Assembly: GCA_040954595.2 (NCBI GenBank)
Contig: CM082587.2
Coordinates: 4,898,001 to 4,962,000 of the forward strand
DNA length: 64,000 bases
Source: Balanoglossus misakiensis
Lineage: Eukaryota; Hemichordata
Direction of reading: 5' to 3'
The first letter of the stretch is position 1, and each line of letters begins with the position of its first letter. This document shows positions 1 to 13,800 of this stretch, in pieces. The notes under the pieces were generated by a model. That model did no database searches and was not told the origin of the DNA. It was given only the letters and a program-made list of their open reading frames with translations. The position numbers and the translations under genes were made by a program.

Positions 1-1541
1 GGGATGAAAAGGGGTAAACATAACATAATGTAGTAACTAAGGTATTCATTGACAACCGACATGGCGTCTCGAGCCGTACCATCCAGGTATGTGTCTTGAA
101 TCTGATTTTTGCATTAGGCCTATACGTTGATTCAACCATACTTCAAGCAGAGTCCCTTTCAATGTGTTAGTTTCTAATCATCACCCAAGAACATTGCCGG
201 TGCCCACGCGAAGAATCTGCACGATTGGGAATTAAACACAAATACAGAACCGCGCTATAATTGCATTTCGTTTAGTCTCGCACAAGGAACTTCATCGGTC
301 ACAACACGAAAGGCAATTAGCATATAGAATGCTTCAGCGCAGAAAGAATACGAATTGAACTCAAAACATATGATGCCGTATACCGATTCACTACCTTTAA
401 TATCGACATCACGATTCATGTCATGTTTGCTTTGGTAAGAAATCTACATAAGTTTTAAGATGTATGAATAAGTAAATTTGAAGCTTTGAGTGGTGGGAAA
501 TTGTATTATTTTCCCATGAGACGCTGAAGGCTGTCAGCAATAACTGCAGTCATCTTCCGACAAGGTTAATTACATTTCAGAGTAAATTGAACAGCTTTGA
601 AGTTTATCTGTTAAGACTATATATTTTGATTGGTTTTTACTTTTAATCTAAATTCGTAGGACGAATGGTTTTATTGAATCTACATTCACATCACTTCGTC
701 GCCACTATTTTATATGTACATGTATGTGTATTCGGATAGTCTGCGAGTGAGAATTGTATCGGCATTGTGAGATTTCCGCCTTGCTTCCGTCGTGTCGGTC
801 ATTTTGAAATCATGTTTCTATATTTTGTTTCTTATTTTTCCAGCTTCCAAATATATATATATATAATTTGACCGTCATCAACATGTTATGCATACAGCAA
901 TGTACAATGACATTCGGGAGTCAGGTGTACTATCCCAGAAGGATAACCACGTTAAACAGAGTGGGTGAGCTGACGGCTGCGCATCGTTGAAGCAGTACTG
1001 TCTAGTCAGTTGTAATTTTAAATTAGCTAAATGGAAATTTATTTCGCATAAAGTCTGCTCTCCCAAATCGGAACAATGATAAACGAATTACTCCCCTCAA
1101 AAAATGCTTGCGTCAGGCATTTTTGCCTTTATTTGCTAATCCGGGCTATTATTACAATGCATCGGTCATCCCTGTCAGTTACGGTCATGCTAATGAGTTG
1201 AATCTGTAGTATTTAAATTGAGCGTAGCCGTAGTAGCCAATTGCGTGCTCAGACCCCTGCCTTGTTTTTCTGGAGCATGTATGGTCTACAGAATGCAATA
1301 GCTGACAGTTGGTCTTCTGTGATTAATTATATATGTGGGATGCGTATGCAGTGTCACTGCTGCTGAATCAACTATTCGACCCGCATTTAATGAACATGGC
1401 AGTTGTCTGTTGGGAAGCGCTGTGGCGTTTCACAGCCACGATAAAAAACGCCGCGTCGTTGAAGTAACCGTTTTGTTGCCCGTTTAAAAGCCTATCGGTT
1501 TTGTACGAACTCGCGTCGTCAACTTAAATTCATCGCCGACG
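1..1541. other. upstream region of first esterase, no gene seen
   Basis: AT-rich sequence without an open frame that looks coding. A TA dinucleotide run lies near 850-867. The region just before the esterase start (about 1430-1541) is CpG-richer and probably holds the promoter, but I see no clear TATA box. Confidence 0.5.
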
Positions 1542-4455
1542 ATGGGCGCCGTGGCAATCGCGACGATAGTTCTCTCTCTGCTCGCGGGCGAGTTCGCCGT
1601 GTACTGTTACGACGCTCCGGTCGCCACTCTGGCCAGTGGTGGGAAGGTGCTCGGTCGACGCCTGGACATACTCGGAACCAAAGTCGACGCCTTTCTGGGA
1701 GTGCGCTACGCCGAGGCTCCCGTAGGGGACCTCAGGTTCCAAGTGGCGAGGCCGGTGAGCGAATCGTGGGAGAGGGGCCAAATACAAAACGCCACCCTGT
1801 TTGGAAGCGCCTGTTGGCAGGTCTATCCCGGGCACTACAACGATTTCACCGGCCACGTATGGTGGAGTACGACGGACGTCATGAGCGAGGACTGTTTGTT
1901 CCTCAACGTGTGGACGCCGTACCCAAAGCCCAGCGATTCCCCCGTCTTCGTGTTCATCCACGGCGGGAGTTTCCAGATGGGGTCGACGTCGACGCTCCTG
2001 TACCGGGGCGACACGTTGGCGGCCGTCGAGAACTGTGTCGTGGTCAGTATGAACTACCGGCTGGGCTCGCTCGGCTTCTCCGCCTTCTACACGGAGAACG
2101 AACCCGGCAACCTGGGTCTCATCGACCAGGCAATGGCCCTGATGTGGGTCAAGAGGAACATTGCGCATTTTGGCGGCGATCCGAAGAGGGTCACTTTGAT
2201 CGGCCACAGCGCCGGAGCCGCCAGCGTCGGTTTCCATCTGCTGTCGCCCCTGAGTCGGAGCAGAAACCTGTTCCACAGAGCAATCTTGCAGAGCGGGGTT
2301 CCGAACGCTCCCTGGGCGATGACCTACAAGAACGACACCCTGTGGGCAGTTGGCAAAATGGCGAAAGCGCTGAACTGCCCGACGTGGTTCCTAAACCCCC
2401 GCGTGGAATACGGGGAAATCGTCCAAGAGACGCTGTCGTGTCTGCGCGAGCGAGATCCCAGCGAATTTTACGCAATCAACTGGAATACCAGTATGCCCAT
2501 ACTGAACACCGTCGTGGTGGACGGCCACTTCCTGCCCGATGACCCGCAGGAAATGCTCGCCATGAAGAAAGTCAAGAAGAAACGCGTCCCCATCCTCATC
2601 GGCACGGTCAACGACGACTCAGTCTTAAACATACCGCTGCACGAGTTCTCCATGTGGGCGGAGATCGAGGAGATTCTGCTGACATACGACGAGGAGACCT
2701 ACAACGCCCACGTGGACTTGCTGCTGGCCTCGCCGGGCAGGCCAATAGCTGACGCCGTGGCTTTCCAGTACAGGGACTGGTCGGATCCCCACAACGGCGA
2801 GCGACTCCACCGCAGTATCATAGACATGTGGGGGGACTACTGCATGCTGTGCCCGATCAAGGAGTTCGCCAAGTACTACTCTATGACCGGAAATGACGTT
2901 TATGCCTACAACTTCTATCACCGGCCGACCAATAGCCCGTACCCACACTGGATGGGCATTCTGCACGCGGACGACTTGAGTTTTACACTCGGGCGCGCCT
3001 TACACGAAGAGGAAAATCTCACCGACGACGAAAAGAGATTGAGTCGAAGAATTATGAGATACATGGGAAATTTCGGAAGGACCGGGTAAGTTGTAAATAT
3101 TGGTCGTGTAACCCCTTTAACAATGGCACCAAATTTGGATGTCGTGTACCTAGTTATTGGTTGATTGATTGATTGATTGATCGCATTTGGTTGGCTGGCT
3201 GGCTGGTTGTTCGCTCAAACGATTGATTGATTGATTGATCGGTAGGGTCGTCCTTACCGCCGCTTCCCCCTTCCCTTCTGTGACGATAAATCTACACCGA
3301 TCCAAGATATCAGTTCTCGTGGCTAACTTTCAGGCTTCCCTGTCGGGTCGTCATTTGAGTAATTGTCCCTAATCCGCATACACTGACATGACGAGAAAAT
3401 CCGTATATAATTGTAATGAAGCATACGATTGTGCAAGCTGATCGGATTAGTATACGGAGGTGAGGAAAGCTTTCCTCGCCTCCGCTTTCGAAAGCCAGAT
3501 CCGGCAGGTGTCGAAATATGCAAATGACCTGCAAATGGCTTTGATGAGCATCCGGTCCTTTGACAGTAGAATTCACAGTACCAGATTATAGACACTTTAC
3601 TTGACTAAATGCAGGAAAGCTTACGTTTAAATTATCAGTTTTCTGCTTGATTCACGATTTCGAACCCGGTGAACACTACGATGTTTTAATGAGGGAAAAG
3701 ACGGTACGTGCATGTTTATTTGAATAGCCGAACATGAAAAATGGTTTCTTTTTTGGGATTGTCATTGCTGTTTATAGCCTTTGTCTGTTCAATGTACAAA
3801 CCCGCAGAAAAAAACCTAAATTTACATTTTGTTTGGTTTTGTTGTGTTTCGTTTTGGTTCGTTTCTTCACAGAAATCCGAACGAGTACCACGACTTCTCA
3901 CTGTTTTTGCAAACGTGGCCAAAACACACGGTTGACAGTCCGGTCCACCTGACTCTGAACCAGGATCTCGTGGAGAGTCACGCCCCCATCGGTCGGTTCG
4001 GAAAAGTGACGGAATGTGCGTTTTGGAGTCAGCTGGTGCCGCGCCTGGCCAACGAATTATATCGGAATAAGGGAACCCAATTTCGTCCCACGCTGAACCA
4101 GGGGTTCCATCCGATATACCTAGATTCGTACATGTCTGAAGTCGAAATTATACTCCCAGGTTAGGCTTTTGTCTTTTTTATCTGATACCCTACGGGGAAA
4201 ATTCCCATTCCTATTAAAAGATTCGAAATCCATGACGGTACATACTATTTTTGAGTTGATTTATATATATTTAAATTTGGAAAAATAGCATTTGACACGG
4301 TCACATTTCTTGCAGACGACAACGCTGCTGTCGGAGATGGCAGAAATGACCGCTGCTCAAAAGCGCGCCGCACAGTTTCGTGGTCCGTTGTTCTGGTCGG
4401 CGCCGCCGTGATGTCGTTTGCACTTTATCTAGGGGGTCATACGAACACCCTATGA
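1542..4455 (+). CDS. cholinesterase-like carboxylesterase, copy A, with hydrophobic C-terminal tail
   Basis: Exons 1542-3085, 3873-4159 and 4316-4455 join in frame to 656 aa. The first ~22 residues form a signal peptide. This is an alpha/beta-hydrolase of the type-B carboxylesterase/cholinesterase family: oxyanion motif HGGSF, nucleophile in GHSAGAASVG, catalytic His in ILHADDLSF. The six cysteines of the three acetylcholinesterase intramolecular disulfides are present (SACWQ/SEDCL, LNCPT/LSCLR, LCPIK/ECAFW). A Trp aligns with the choline-binding Trp84 of Torpedo enzyme (VWWSTTDVMSEDC). The Phe residues of the acyl pocket and the Phe after the catalytic acid are not seen, so strict acetylcholine specificity is doubtful. 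The catalytic acid position reads Asp (TVNDDSV) where copy B and acetylcholinesterase have Glu. The last exon encodes about 20 hydrophobic residues near the C-terminus, either a GPI signal or a membrane anchor. Tandem neighbour of copy B. Confidence 0.85.
3162..3239. repeat. GATT / GGCT tetranucleotide repeats in intron 1 of esterase A
   Basis: GATT units at 3162-3182 and again at 3221-3239, with a short GGCT tract (3192-3205) between them. Confidence 0.8.
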
Positions 4456-4850
4456 CATATCATTCTATCTTAGACGCCAGTGGAGAAACGAGGCACAAAC
4501 AACGCATTATGATGACGTCGTGGGTCAATGGGGAAAGAAGCATACATGTTTTTGCAGTTAACCCCTAGACTGTCAATACGTGATTTGGAAGGGAATGCAG
4601 TGACTCACACGGCCAGACGTTGATATAAAAAATCGGATTTTACTTTTGAGTTAATTTTTTTTTAAATCTGGTTAAAGTTAAGTGGAAAATAACATTTTTA
4701 TCTGGCACAATCCCTTCGGAGAAATCCTAAAAAGCAACACTGCCTCACTTGTTTCAAGGAATGCCTTAAAATATTTAGCTTTAACGTATTGATGACATGC
4801 TAACGTGACCTGCAGGCCGCACGACGTGTGTTATTTTTAAGTCTGTTTTA

Positions 4851-4860
4851 AATAAATAAA
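4851..4860 (+). promoter_or_regulatory. overlapping poly(A) signals of esterase A
   Basis: Two overlapping AATAAA hexamers about 400 bases after the stop codon at 4453-4455. Confidence 0.6.
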
Positions 4861-5250
4861 GAGCTGTTTATTTTGTATTTAAAATACAGCGTTATACTAG
4901 CACTGTGACATCAGTGACTTGAATTAAATGATCGATGACGACTCACTTGCTATTTTGTACACTTTTTATGTTATCTATGTAAATACACTTAGAGTACAAT
5001 GACGTGCTATCTGAGATATTTGGTGATGCATATCTGGACGAGTTTTAGTGAGCTGTATATTAGAACTTTCGAATCGCCGATCTGGCCTTAGGAAAATGAT
5101 ACAAAAATAACAGATATGATATGTAAAGGAAATTTAATAGTAATGTAATCGGATTTCAATAAATACAAGAAATTTCTTTATTCACAGAATATTCTAGTCG
5201 TACGTGATATGTTCGTCTTCCCTTGGTAGCTTTCTTATACCCGTGTTTGT

Positions 5251-5313
5251 CTTTCCCTCCTTCCTTCCTTCCTTCCTTCCTTCCTTCCTTCCCTCCCTCC
5301 CTCCCTCCCTCCC
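5251..5313. repeat. (CCTT)n(CCCT)n microsatellite
   Basis: A pure pyrimidine tract that changes from CCTT to CCCT units; the complementary strand reads GGAA/GGGA. Confidence 0.9.
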
Positions 5314-7227
5314 GAAAAACAATACAATACAATAGCGAAATATCTCAATCTTCATTTTGACAAAATAGCCTGGAAAGAACCACGGAACGATACATTTGGT
5401 GGCCGCTTCGGAATGGTAGCGCCCTGCGATTGTATACACTAATTAACCACACATCTCTTTAAACAAAAGTCACTGAATTTCAAACAGGACTCGCACAACG
5501 TAATTAATCAAACGTTTCTGCCGCAAGTCTGCTACAAAATATTTACTCTACCCAGAGAAATGTCAAGATGTCAAATAACTAAAGGGGACACATGACCCGA
5601 CCTTTCGCGGTAAGATTTATAGAGTCAGGACTGGAAACTTTTGATTTTTTCGTTGTTGGTTTTTCTATTCGTCACTGTTCCACTATCCGACGCGCGTTCT
5701 CCGGCCAAATTTTCGGCCTATCGCCACATGTAGCGTGAGTATTATTGATATTTTCGGCAACAGGGTTCAAGGTAGATTTGATTTTGTTTCCCGTTATATA
5801 AACGAGTATGGACTCAATTTAAAAGCATATTCCTCTGAAAGCATAGTGAACGGGAAACCAGGTCAATGCCTCCGGCGAAAGTGTCACCTTCCCAGGGTTG
5901 GTCAACATTGTGTATACGGCTCGCATGACCGCACTTTTCCTCGTCTGGAGTTTCGTTGTATATTCCCAACGGCAAAAACGGCCTTACAGAAGTCTGGGGA
6001 AAACCAACTACAGAACCTCACTGCGACTCGAGAGTGGCGCGCAGGCCAGTCAGAAAGGATGCTTTCTCAGGGTTATGACCGGGGGTCAGTCAATGCTTTA
6101 TGTGTACATGGAAAATTGAATAACCCCCCACCGGAGAGAAATCATGACCTTTCCTGTATTAGAGCCAGAAGTTCTTTGCCCTTAGAAGAATGTGGTTCTT
6201 TCCTTTGCAGAGGTAGTTCAGCTGGAACGTTACATAAACGTGACGTTTGCGTCAGCCTATTAACATTCATCCGCATTGCCAAATTTGAATTATAATGGTC
6301 GTTCGGGGATAAAATCAATATGCAGTACTTGTCACTGTGAATTGCATAATCTTCTGTTTCTCCGCTATCTTTCTGATCGCAAGCGAGTCTCTGTCACATT
6401 TGTTCGCAATCGGTCGTCGAAATCGTCATCAAATTTTCGAATTATAAAAAAAAATGCTGTAATTCAAGATGTATGTCAAAAACAACAACACAAAAGGATA
6501 AAATTTGATTTCTCGACAAGGGCGTGTCTCAAAAGCGTAAATGAAAAGGCCTATGGCATTACACAGCCTAGCCCGACAGTTTCGGCAAGTTCAAATCAAC
6601 TTCCTCCTCGGAGAAATGTGATGTGTGAGAGGTATATCATGGCACTCGCGGTGAAAAGTTCCACCTTTACAGTTTCACAAACAGAGAGAGATACTATTTC
6701 ATTAATTTTCACAAACATGACCCACCCTGCTTTCCACCCACCCCTTTTTGCAATTACAAGTCAGGCTTTTATTATAAGACCGATGCACAACACAAACCGC
6801 GTATACACGTCACTCCGTCGCCTCACCGGGTCCCCGATGCGGCGCGCCGAGATAGCGGGAAACGAAACATGATCGCCGGGCGGAAGAATCAAATGACCGA
6901 TCGAAAATAGCGAAAAAAAAGTTACGTTTCATAGCGTTACACCGATAATCTTATCACCGGTATCAAGTACCACCAGTGTACGTATGTATGTTTGGTATTT
7001 CTGAAAAGTGCACTTATATATAACTTTGATGGTTTATCATTGCGGTCTGAATTACGGCCAGGAAGTTTATGTGTGCGGCTCGCACGGTTTCCACACGAGC
7101 GCGTTTACTAGTACACCGGGACTAGAAACCCCGAGGGTGATTATTACGAGGGCAGACTATTTTATGGTGAAGAAACCGAGGGACGGGACTGATTGGAATT
7201 TACCTGCTGCGTTTGGGGGAAAACATC

Positions 7228-10200
7228 ATGAGTCGCTTTACTTGTTCAGTTTGCGTTTCCTATGTTTTGGCTCTGGCGAGCCTGCACATCGGAGAGTTTT
7301 GCGTGCGAGGCGATGATGACAGTGCCAGTGATCCGGTCGTGGCTGTCGGCGGAGGAAGGGGAAAACTGCTCGGCCGACGTCTGGACATCGTCGGGTCCAA
7401 GGTGGACGCGTTCCTGGGCGTGCGCTACGCCGAGCCCCCGGTCGGGGAGCGCAGGTTCCAGATCGCCAAGCCGGTCGACGGGTCGTGGGAAGGGGTGCAA
7501 AACGCGACCGAGTTTGGGAGTGCCTGTTGGCAGACCTACACCTACATTCCGGAGAATTACACCGGGCATCCGTGGTGGACGACAAGGGACGAGCGGAGCG
7601 AGGACTGCCTGTTTCTGAACGTGTGGACGCCCTTTCCCAGACCCGTCGACGCGGCCCCGGTCTTCGTGTTCATTCACGGGGGGAGTTTTCATGTGGGGTC
7701 GACGTCGACGATTCTCTACCGGGGCGACACGCTGGCTGCCGTTGACAATTGCGTTGTGGTGAGCATGAACTACAGGCTGGGCCCGTTCGGCTTTGCCGCT
7801 TTCTACACAGAATCCGAACCTGGGAATCTGGGTCTCTTCGACCAAATCCTGGCCTTGAGGTGGGTGAAGGCTAACATTGCTAATTTCGGCGGCGATCCGG
7901 GCAGCGTCACGTTGATCGGCCACAGCGCCGGTGCATCGAGCGTGGGTTTTCATTTGCTGTCGCCGGTGAATACGAAAGAAAAGTTATACCACAGAGCCAT
8001 TTTGCAGAGCGGCGCCCCAAACACTCCCTGGGCAATGACTTACAAAGAAGAAGCTCTCCGGGCCGTGGGTCAAATGGCCCACATGTTAAAGTGTCCAACT
8101 TGGTACGAGGACGGCAAAAGCAGGACTGGACACGAAGCGATCGTTGCCGAGACGCTGTCGTGCCTCCGCCAGCGGAAACCCGAGGAGTTCTTCAAATCGG
8201 ACTCAACCATCCCGAACGCCGCCGTCGTCGACGGCAACTTCCTGGCCGACAATCCGATACCGTTGTTGGACGACATGTACAGCAACCCGGGCGAGTTTGG
8301 GACGGTGGCGCCCGTTCCCGTTCTCCTGGGCATGGTGGAGGAAGAGGCGACGCTGAATCTGCCCTTCAATCAGTTCGGCACAAAATACACGCTGGAAAAA
8401 ATACGCGAAACGTACAGCACCGAGTACAGGCGGCACATCGATATTCTGTTCACCTCCACCGGCGAGCAGATCAAGGACGCCATCGACTTCCACTACAGAA
8501 ACTGGTCCGACCCGGAGAACGGCACATACCTGCACCGCGGCATGATCGACCTGTGGAGCGACTACTGCATGTACTGCCCCGTTCGCGAGTTCGCCAAGTA
8601 CTACAGCATGAACGGAAACGACGTGTTCGCCTACAGGTTCAACCACCGGCCGACGAACAGCCCCTACCCGGAGTGGATGGGCATGCTGCACGCCGACGAA
8701 CTGAGCTTCACTCTCGGGCGGGCTTTGCACGAGGAGGAGAATTTAACCGACGCGGAAAAGGTGTTCAGTCGCTCAGTCATGAGATATTGGAGCAATTTCG
8801 GAAGAACAGGGTGAGTATAATCCAAGGAGACGCAGCATCACACAGCCCCTGGTTTGCTGCTTGATAAATTACTCAGTAAAACCGATTTTCATTATTTTAG
8901 GATACAAAACTGACCAGCAATTTCAAGCTGCCAGAGATGACTGAAAATAGGTAATGCAAAGAAAGTGTTAGTTTTTATGTTTCGAATAAGAGATGAAGGT
9001 TTAGAAATAATGACTTGTATTGGCACTGCTAATTGGTCGAAAGTTTTGGACTGGCTGCGGTGGTGACCTGACAGGCCAACTTAAACTAGATAAACGAGAA
9101 TAGACGAGGATAAACGAGATAAAAGGAAACCCCCATGCATCAATGTGGGAATGGAGTGGGTGGTGGCGGCGGTGGTGGCGCTGGTGGTAAATCTTATGTA
9201 ATACATAATTAGCTGTTAACGCAAGATTTGAGAAAACGACGGTTCAACCAATCAAATTTAACGTCTTTGCAAATGATGACACCCGTTCCCATTAAGATGT
9301 AAATTATTGAGACACGCCTGGAGCCAGCAACAAAGCGAATTGGAGGCCTACATAACAATTTTGGCACATAGGTAGCCATTAGTGATCGGAAATCGATTCG
9401 GAGACACCCACTTGGGGGGTATTACCATGTAAGGCCTTTTACCCCGCCGGCTGAAACTTCCTAAATATTGTCACGGTCCCTCGTGATATTGTTAAAATTG
9501 GGCAAGAACTAAACAGACAGCTATGATCCGGAAAGTTCTCCCGTGGCTCAAATTAATTATAGTCACGTATCCTATTGAATTTCATCCAGCAGCGCCTATT
9601 CTCCATTGGACTGAAACCAAATGAAAATTTTAATTTTCTCTTCTAATCTACTTTCGAGGCGTGTTTTCGCGCGCCGCATGACAGTTGGTCGCGTTAGAAA
9701 AAATGTGACGCGTCACTTCTACCTTTACAATGTTTCAGGAACCCGAACGGTCGTACTGAAAACGGCACTGAACATCAGAAATGGCCGAAACACACACCAG
9801 CGAACCCGGTTTACATGATCCTAAACCCGAACGATACGGCCCGGGACAACGCCACCATCGGTCGATTTGGCCGAGCTAGAGAGTGCGCTTTTTGGAGTCA
9901 CCTCGTTCCAGAGTTGGCGGACGACGAGAAAATCCCAGTTGGATATCATCCATTGTTTCTCGACGATCTTTTCGTCATCGTCCCAGGTGACTGACCTTTA
10001 TCTTCAAAAAAGGTTAATTTAGTATTTGGTTTCTTTACATGTGCCTATATATGGTCGAAATGGCGTCGCGTGGGCCACCTACTGAAAACCTGTGCATGGT
10101 TATATTTGAATTTCCAATGGTAACAGGGGTTCGTATACCTTTAGAGAGACTGAACTTATTTGCAAGCCAGCTTCAGCGTGCAGCCAGGATTACATTCGTC

Positions 10201-10349
10201 ATTTTTTGTTATAATATCCTTTTATTACAACTTTCATTTCAGAATCAGCTACACCGGTATGTTCGGGACACATGTCAAGATATCACCCAGCTTTTACAGT
10301 GATCATTCAAATTTGCTGCATTTCACTTTTGCATCTAATAACTCTGTAA
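7228..10349 (+). CDS. cholinesterase-like carboxylesterase, copy B
   Basis: Exons 7228-8810, 9739-9986 and 10243-10349 give 645 aa. I start at the ATG at 7228 (Met-Ser-Arg-Phe), which leads into a signal peptide; the frame is open further upstream only with a TTG. Intron positions match copy A exactly (after the GG of FGRTG, and after a VPG/LPG residue), so the two are tandem duplicates. The triad is Ser in GHSAGASSVG, Glu in MVEEEATL, and His in LHADELSF. The HGGSF oxyanion loop, the Trp84-like residue (WWTTRDERSEDC) and the cysteines of the three family disulfides are kept. The last exon is short and ends in a hydrophobic Ile/Cys/Leu-rich tail that reaches the stop codon, typical of a GPI-attachment signal. 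Likely a secreted or cell-surface esterase; the true substrate is unknown. Confidence 0.85.
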
Positions 10350-10898
10350 CGGTAGGACACGGGGCATGCGCAGTTCAGAAATACCCGGCCATGTTTTAGT
10401 AAGTTCGCGTGGCTCGTGAATAAATAGAATTAGCTGATATCAAAAGTTGTCCAAAAATATGCAGATTAACAACGTACTGACTACACGATGCAAGTTTGCA
10501 ACTCTCAAAATAATAGTCAATATAGTATGTACGAGGCTGCACATAATTATTTACTCCAGTGCGGGCAGCTGGCCTAACTATATACAAGATTAATAAAGAA
10601 CACAAACCACGTACAACATATAGGTGCATTGGGATGTATTATTGCTGTAATGAGTTAAGCATGTAAATTCACTGAAATCAATGACTTTATCTACTCATAA
10701 ATTTATATACAAATTTGATTATCGCGAATTGACCTGTTTCTGGCGAATAAATATAAATAAAACGTATGATTTCGTTAAAACAAGCCTTATCTTCTTCTTG
10801 ACATAATTATCCGAATTTCTTTTTTACTTTATACACACATTGAAGCTGCTGTAGCTATTTGACATGCAGTTGTGTCACTGTCCTGTTTTTTGTTCTTG
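10350..10898. other. intergenic region between convergent esterase B and TESK
   Basis: AATAAA hexamers on the plus strand at 10419-10424, 10592-10597 and 10746-10751 are candidates for the 3' end of esterase B. No AATAAA was seen on the minus strand for the TESK-like gene. Confidence 0.5.
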
Positions 10899-13800
10899 TC
10901 ACGAGTTCGGTGAAGGTTCCGTTTCATTGATAACGGGCAGCGGCTGCTGTGATACGCTCGAGCGTTTCCTGATCGTCTTTGCGACTGTCATGTCAAAGTC
11001 TTGCTCGTTTTGCAGGCTTGAATCGTCGCAACTGTTCGCAAACTCGTCGTTGTTATTCGCCCTGTCTGACGTCATCAGCGCCTCGCGGCCTGCTTCGACC
11101 CCTTCCGTGCTCGCCGTTGCTGTCGTCATTTTCGCGGCAGTGAAATCGTCGGTTTGAATAATAGCGGTGTCCTTTCCGTCGTTGGGGGCGCTTTCGCACA
11201 CGGCGATGATGCCCGTCGTGAGGGCGGCGATATCTTTGAACCAAGGCCTGACGGATGGGTTGAGCTTCAACAAAGAAAAGCGACGAAAGTAACTAGAAGC
11301 GTATTGAATCCGGGGGAGCAGAGAATACCAACTTGTTGACAAACATTTACCGCAGACGCCGAAGTATACTAGTATTATAGGCACAATGCTCCCAGAAATA
11401 TATCTCAAGAAATGGCTTTAAAACTGTCTATTTGTACTGTGCATAAAACATTACATTGTATAGTGGGAATGGACGTGCAAATGATTTCAGCCCAATATGA
11501 TGCGTATGGCCATAGATGGTACGTGTGAAAAAAAACCCAACATGATGAGAAAATGACCCCTCGGATCAACGAAGCGGAAGTAAAGTCTTTCGGTTTAAAA
11601 CCGTCGAAAATTAAACGCCGTTAAGTTTTGAAAGGTGATATGGTGTCAAAAATTCGACGCGGCATTTTCTTTTTACTAAAATGGGATACGTGTCAATGAT
11701 ATCACCGCGCTTCAACGTCTGAAGGTATGGAAAGAGGGCGAGTGTTATTGTCATGCAGAAACATGATTGGGGCGCAGCTTGTCTGCTTGCAAAGGGACCA
11801 ATTAGTCTCGGGCTGGAATACAAAACAGTCTGCCGCTCATGAATATATATTGACGCGAGCGAAGCGTGATAAAATTACCTATAGCCGGGTCTGCGGTCGT
11901 GTTCACCGGAGTACCGTGGGATTCGGACAGTGGCCGGGCACCCAGCGTTATATTCAAAATTTGGGAAAGAAGAGATGGCTAGTTGTTTTCGTCAACTAAA
12001 CTTGAATCTGGTCGTGGTATTCAGAATTAATAATACATGTACTCACGTCGCAGCACCGTTCAGCCAACTGCAGAAACTCGGGCGGACAGTCTTCGCATTT
12101 CCGTCTGAAGTGTTTCACATCTAAACCGAATGACTGAAAACATAATTTACCAGAAGGGGGAAATAAGTTAGTTCTGTTTCGGGTTCGGTCTATAAGCGCC
12201 GCTCCCACCCTCTCTCTCTCATCCCATACATGTTGAACTTGAACTTATTCCATGCTATGCGGATCAAGTCTGAATATGTATCCTCGCATTTTTAGTTTTC
12301 AAAAACAAACAAGAAACACGAATAGACCATTTTCCGGATACCATAAGACCAGATGTTACGGTAATTAACCAAGGCTGCCATGTTATCTCGCTTTTGGCAA
12401 AAACTACACGGCTAGAACTCACGTTTGTTCTCGGAATATCGTCCGGATCTGCGTGTATTCTCGCGATGATCTCGCACAGCGTTATGCCGTACGAGAACAC
12501 GTCGACCTTTTTGTTGTAAACCTCTCCGCGCATCATCTCGGGCGCCATCCAGAAGGCCGAGCCGACCACCGACATCTTCCGAGGTGAGTCCAAAGGCACG
12601 TTCGGCTCGGCGTGCACAACCCGGGCGAGGCCGAAGTCGGCTACCACAACTTGGCGGCGATTACTTGACGACACTCGCACCAGACAGTTCTGTACCACGT
12701 CAGGAAAGTAAAAAAAATACGAGAAAAAGGTTTAAGACATGAATTTTCAAGGCTCATACCAATCTACCTTAAGCATTAAAATTGGCTTTCTCTCTGACTT
12801 AGCTGTTTCCAAACAGCCAAAGCATCCGCCTTTGGGTGCGACAGAATGCGCTGACTTCATTTCATATTTTCATAACCATGTCAGTAGATTTTACGTACCC
12901 TTGATGTAAGGTCGCGGTGGTAAATATTCCTCTGGTGTAAGTACTCCATCCCTGCGGCTATGTCGCGGGCAAAGTTCACCCTGTCCACCCAGGGGAGGGC
13001 GTTCTCCTGATTGAGGAGCAGATCCTGGAGACACCCTCCGGAAATGTACTAGAAAATAAAAGCGGATGCAAATCGCGCCTGTTAATTTCCGGGCGGATGA
13101 TTCTTTGGGTAAAAATAACATAGCATAATGCATGGACCACTTCGCGGATAATGTATCCGCAATGCATGATGGTATAATTTGCGTTCAACATAGCGTTTTC
13201 TTTATATCATTTAATAATACTCATACTTTTGCGCCTTTTGTGAAAATTTCAAGAAAATGACGATATTGTAACAGTGTTTTCTCAAAATACTACATGCAAT
13301 GCTATGGGGTGTGGTATTACCACGCACTGCGTCTGGGTACTGAGTCCTCTACCTTAAACATACCTCCAACATAGGATGAAGCTGCCCTTCTTTGATGCAC
13401 GCACCTAACGACCGCAGTACGTTCGGGTGATCCAGCTTGTTCATCAATTCCAGCTCTTTCACTAACTTGATCTGATCCGCCCGGCTTTTCGACTTGCCAA
13501 TCTTGACAACCATGACGTCATCGTTGCTACGATTTGTAACCTGTGGGATTAAACAGACACGGAAATGGAGATTGTTCGTGGATCAACCGTATCAATCCAG
13601 CAAGCCGCAATCACGACGGTGATTGATGAAGGCTCATTTTATTACATCATCACGTCGTGTTGGAGCAATCCGCGGTTTCAGGCCGGACCGAAATGAGCCA
13701 GGAGTGTTCGTCGAACATGATGCCGACGGATGGAGCCTTCATTTCGTTTGAAAGTTTTTAATTGTTGCCTTTTAAGAAAATAGAAGCGACTTGACAATAA

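Larger units (their letters stand above)
4456..7227. other. spacer between the two esterase genes
   Basis: Holds the 3' UTR of copy A, a pyrimidine microsatellite, and open frames of 186 and 198 codons (5735-6295, 6276-6872) whose translations look non-coding. The promoter of copy B should lie in the last few hundred bases. Confidence 0.5.

Noticed and set aside
5735-6872. Two overlapping open frames of 186 and 198 codons between the esterases
   Set aside because: No domain, no plausible splice context, mixed composition; look like chance frames.
7213-7227. Upstream start for esterase B
   Set aside because: The codon at 7213 is TTG; the first ATG in frame is 7228 and gives a good signal peptide.
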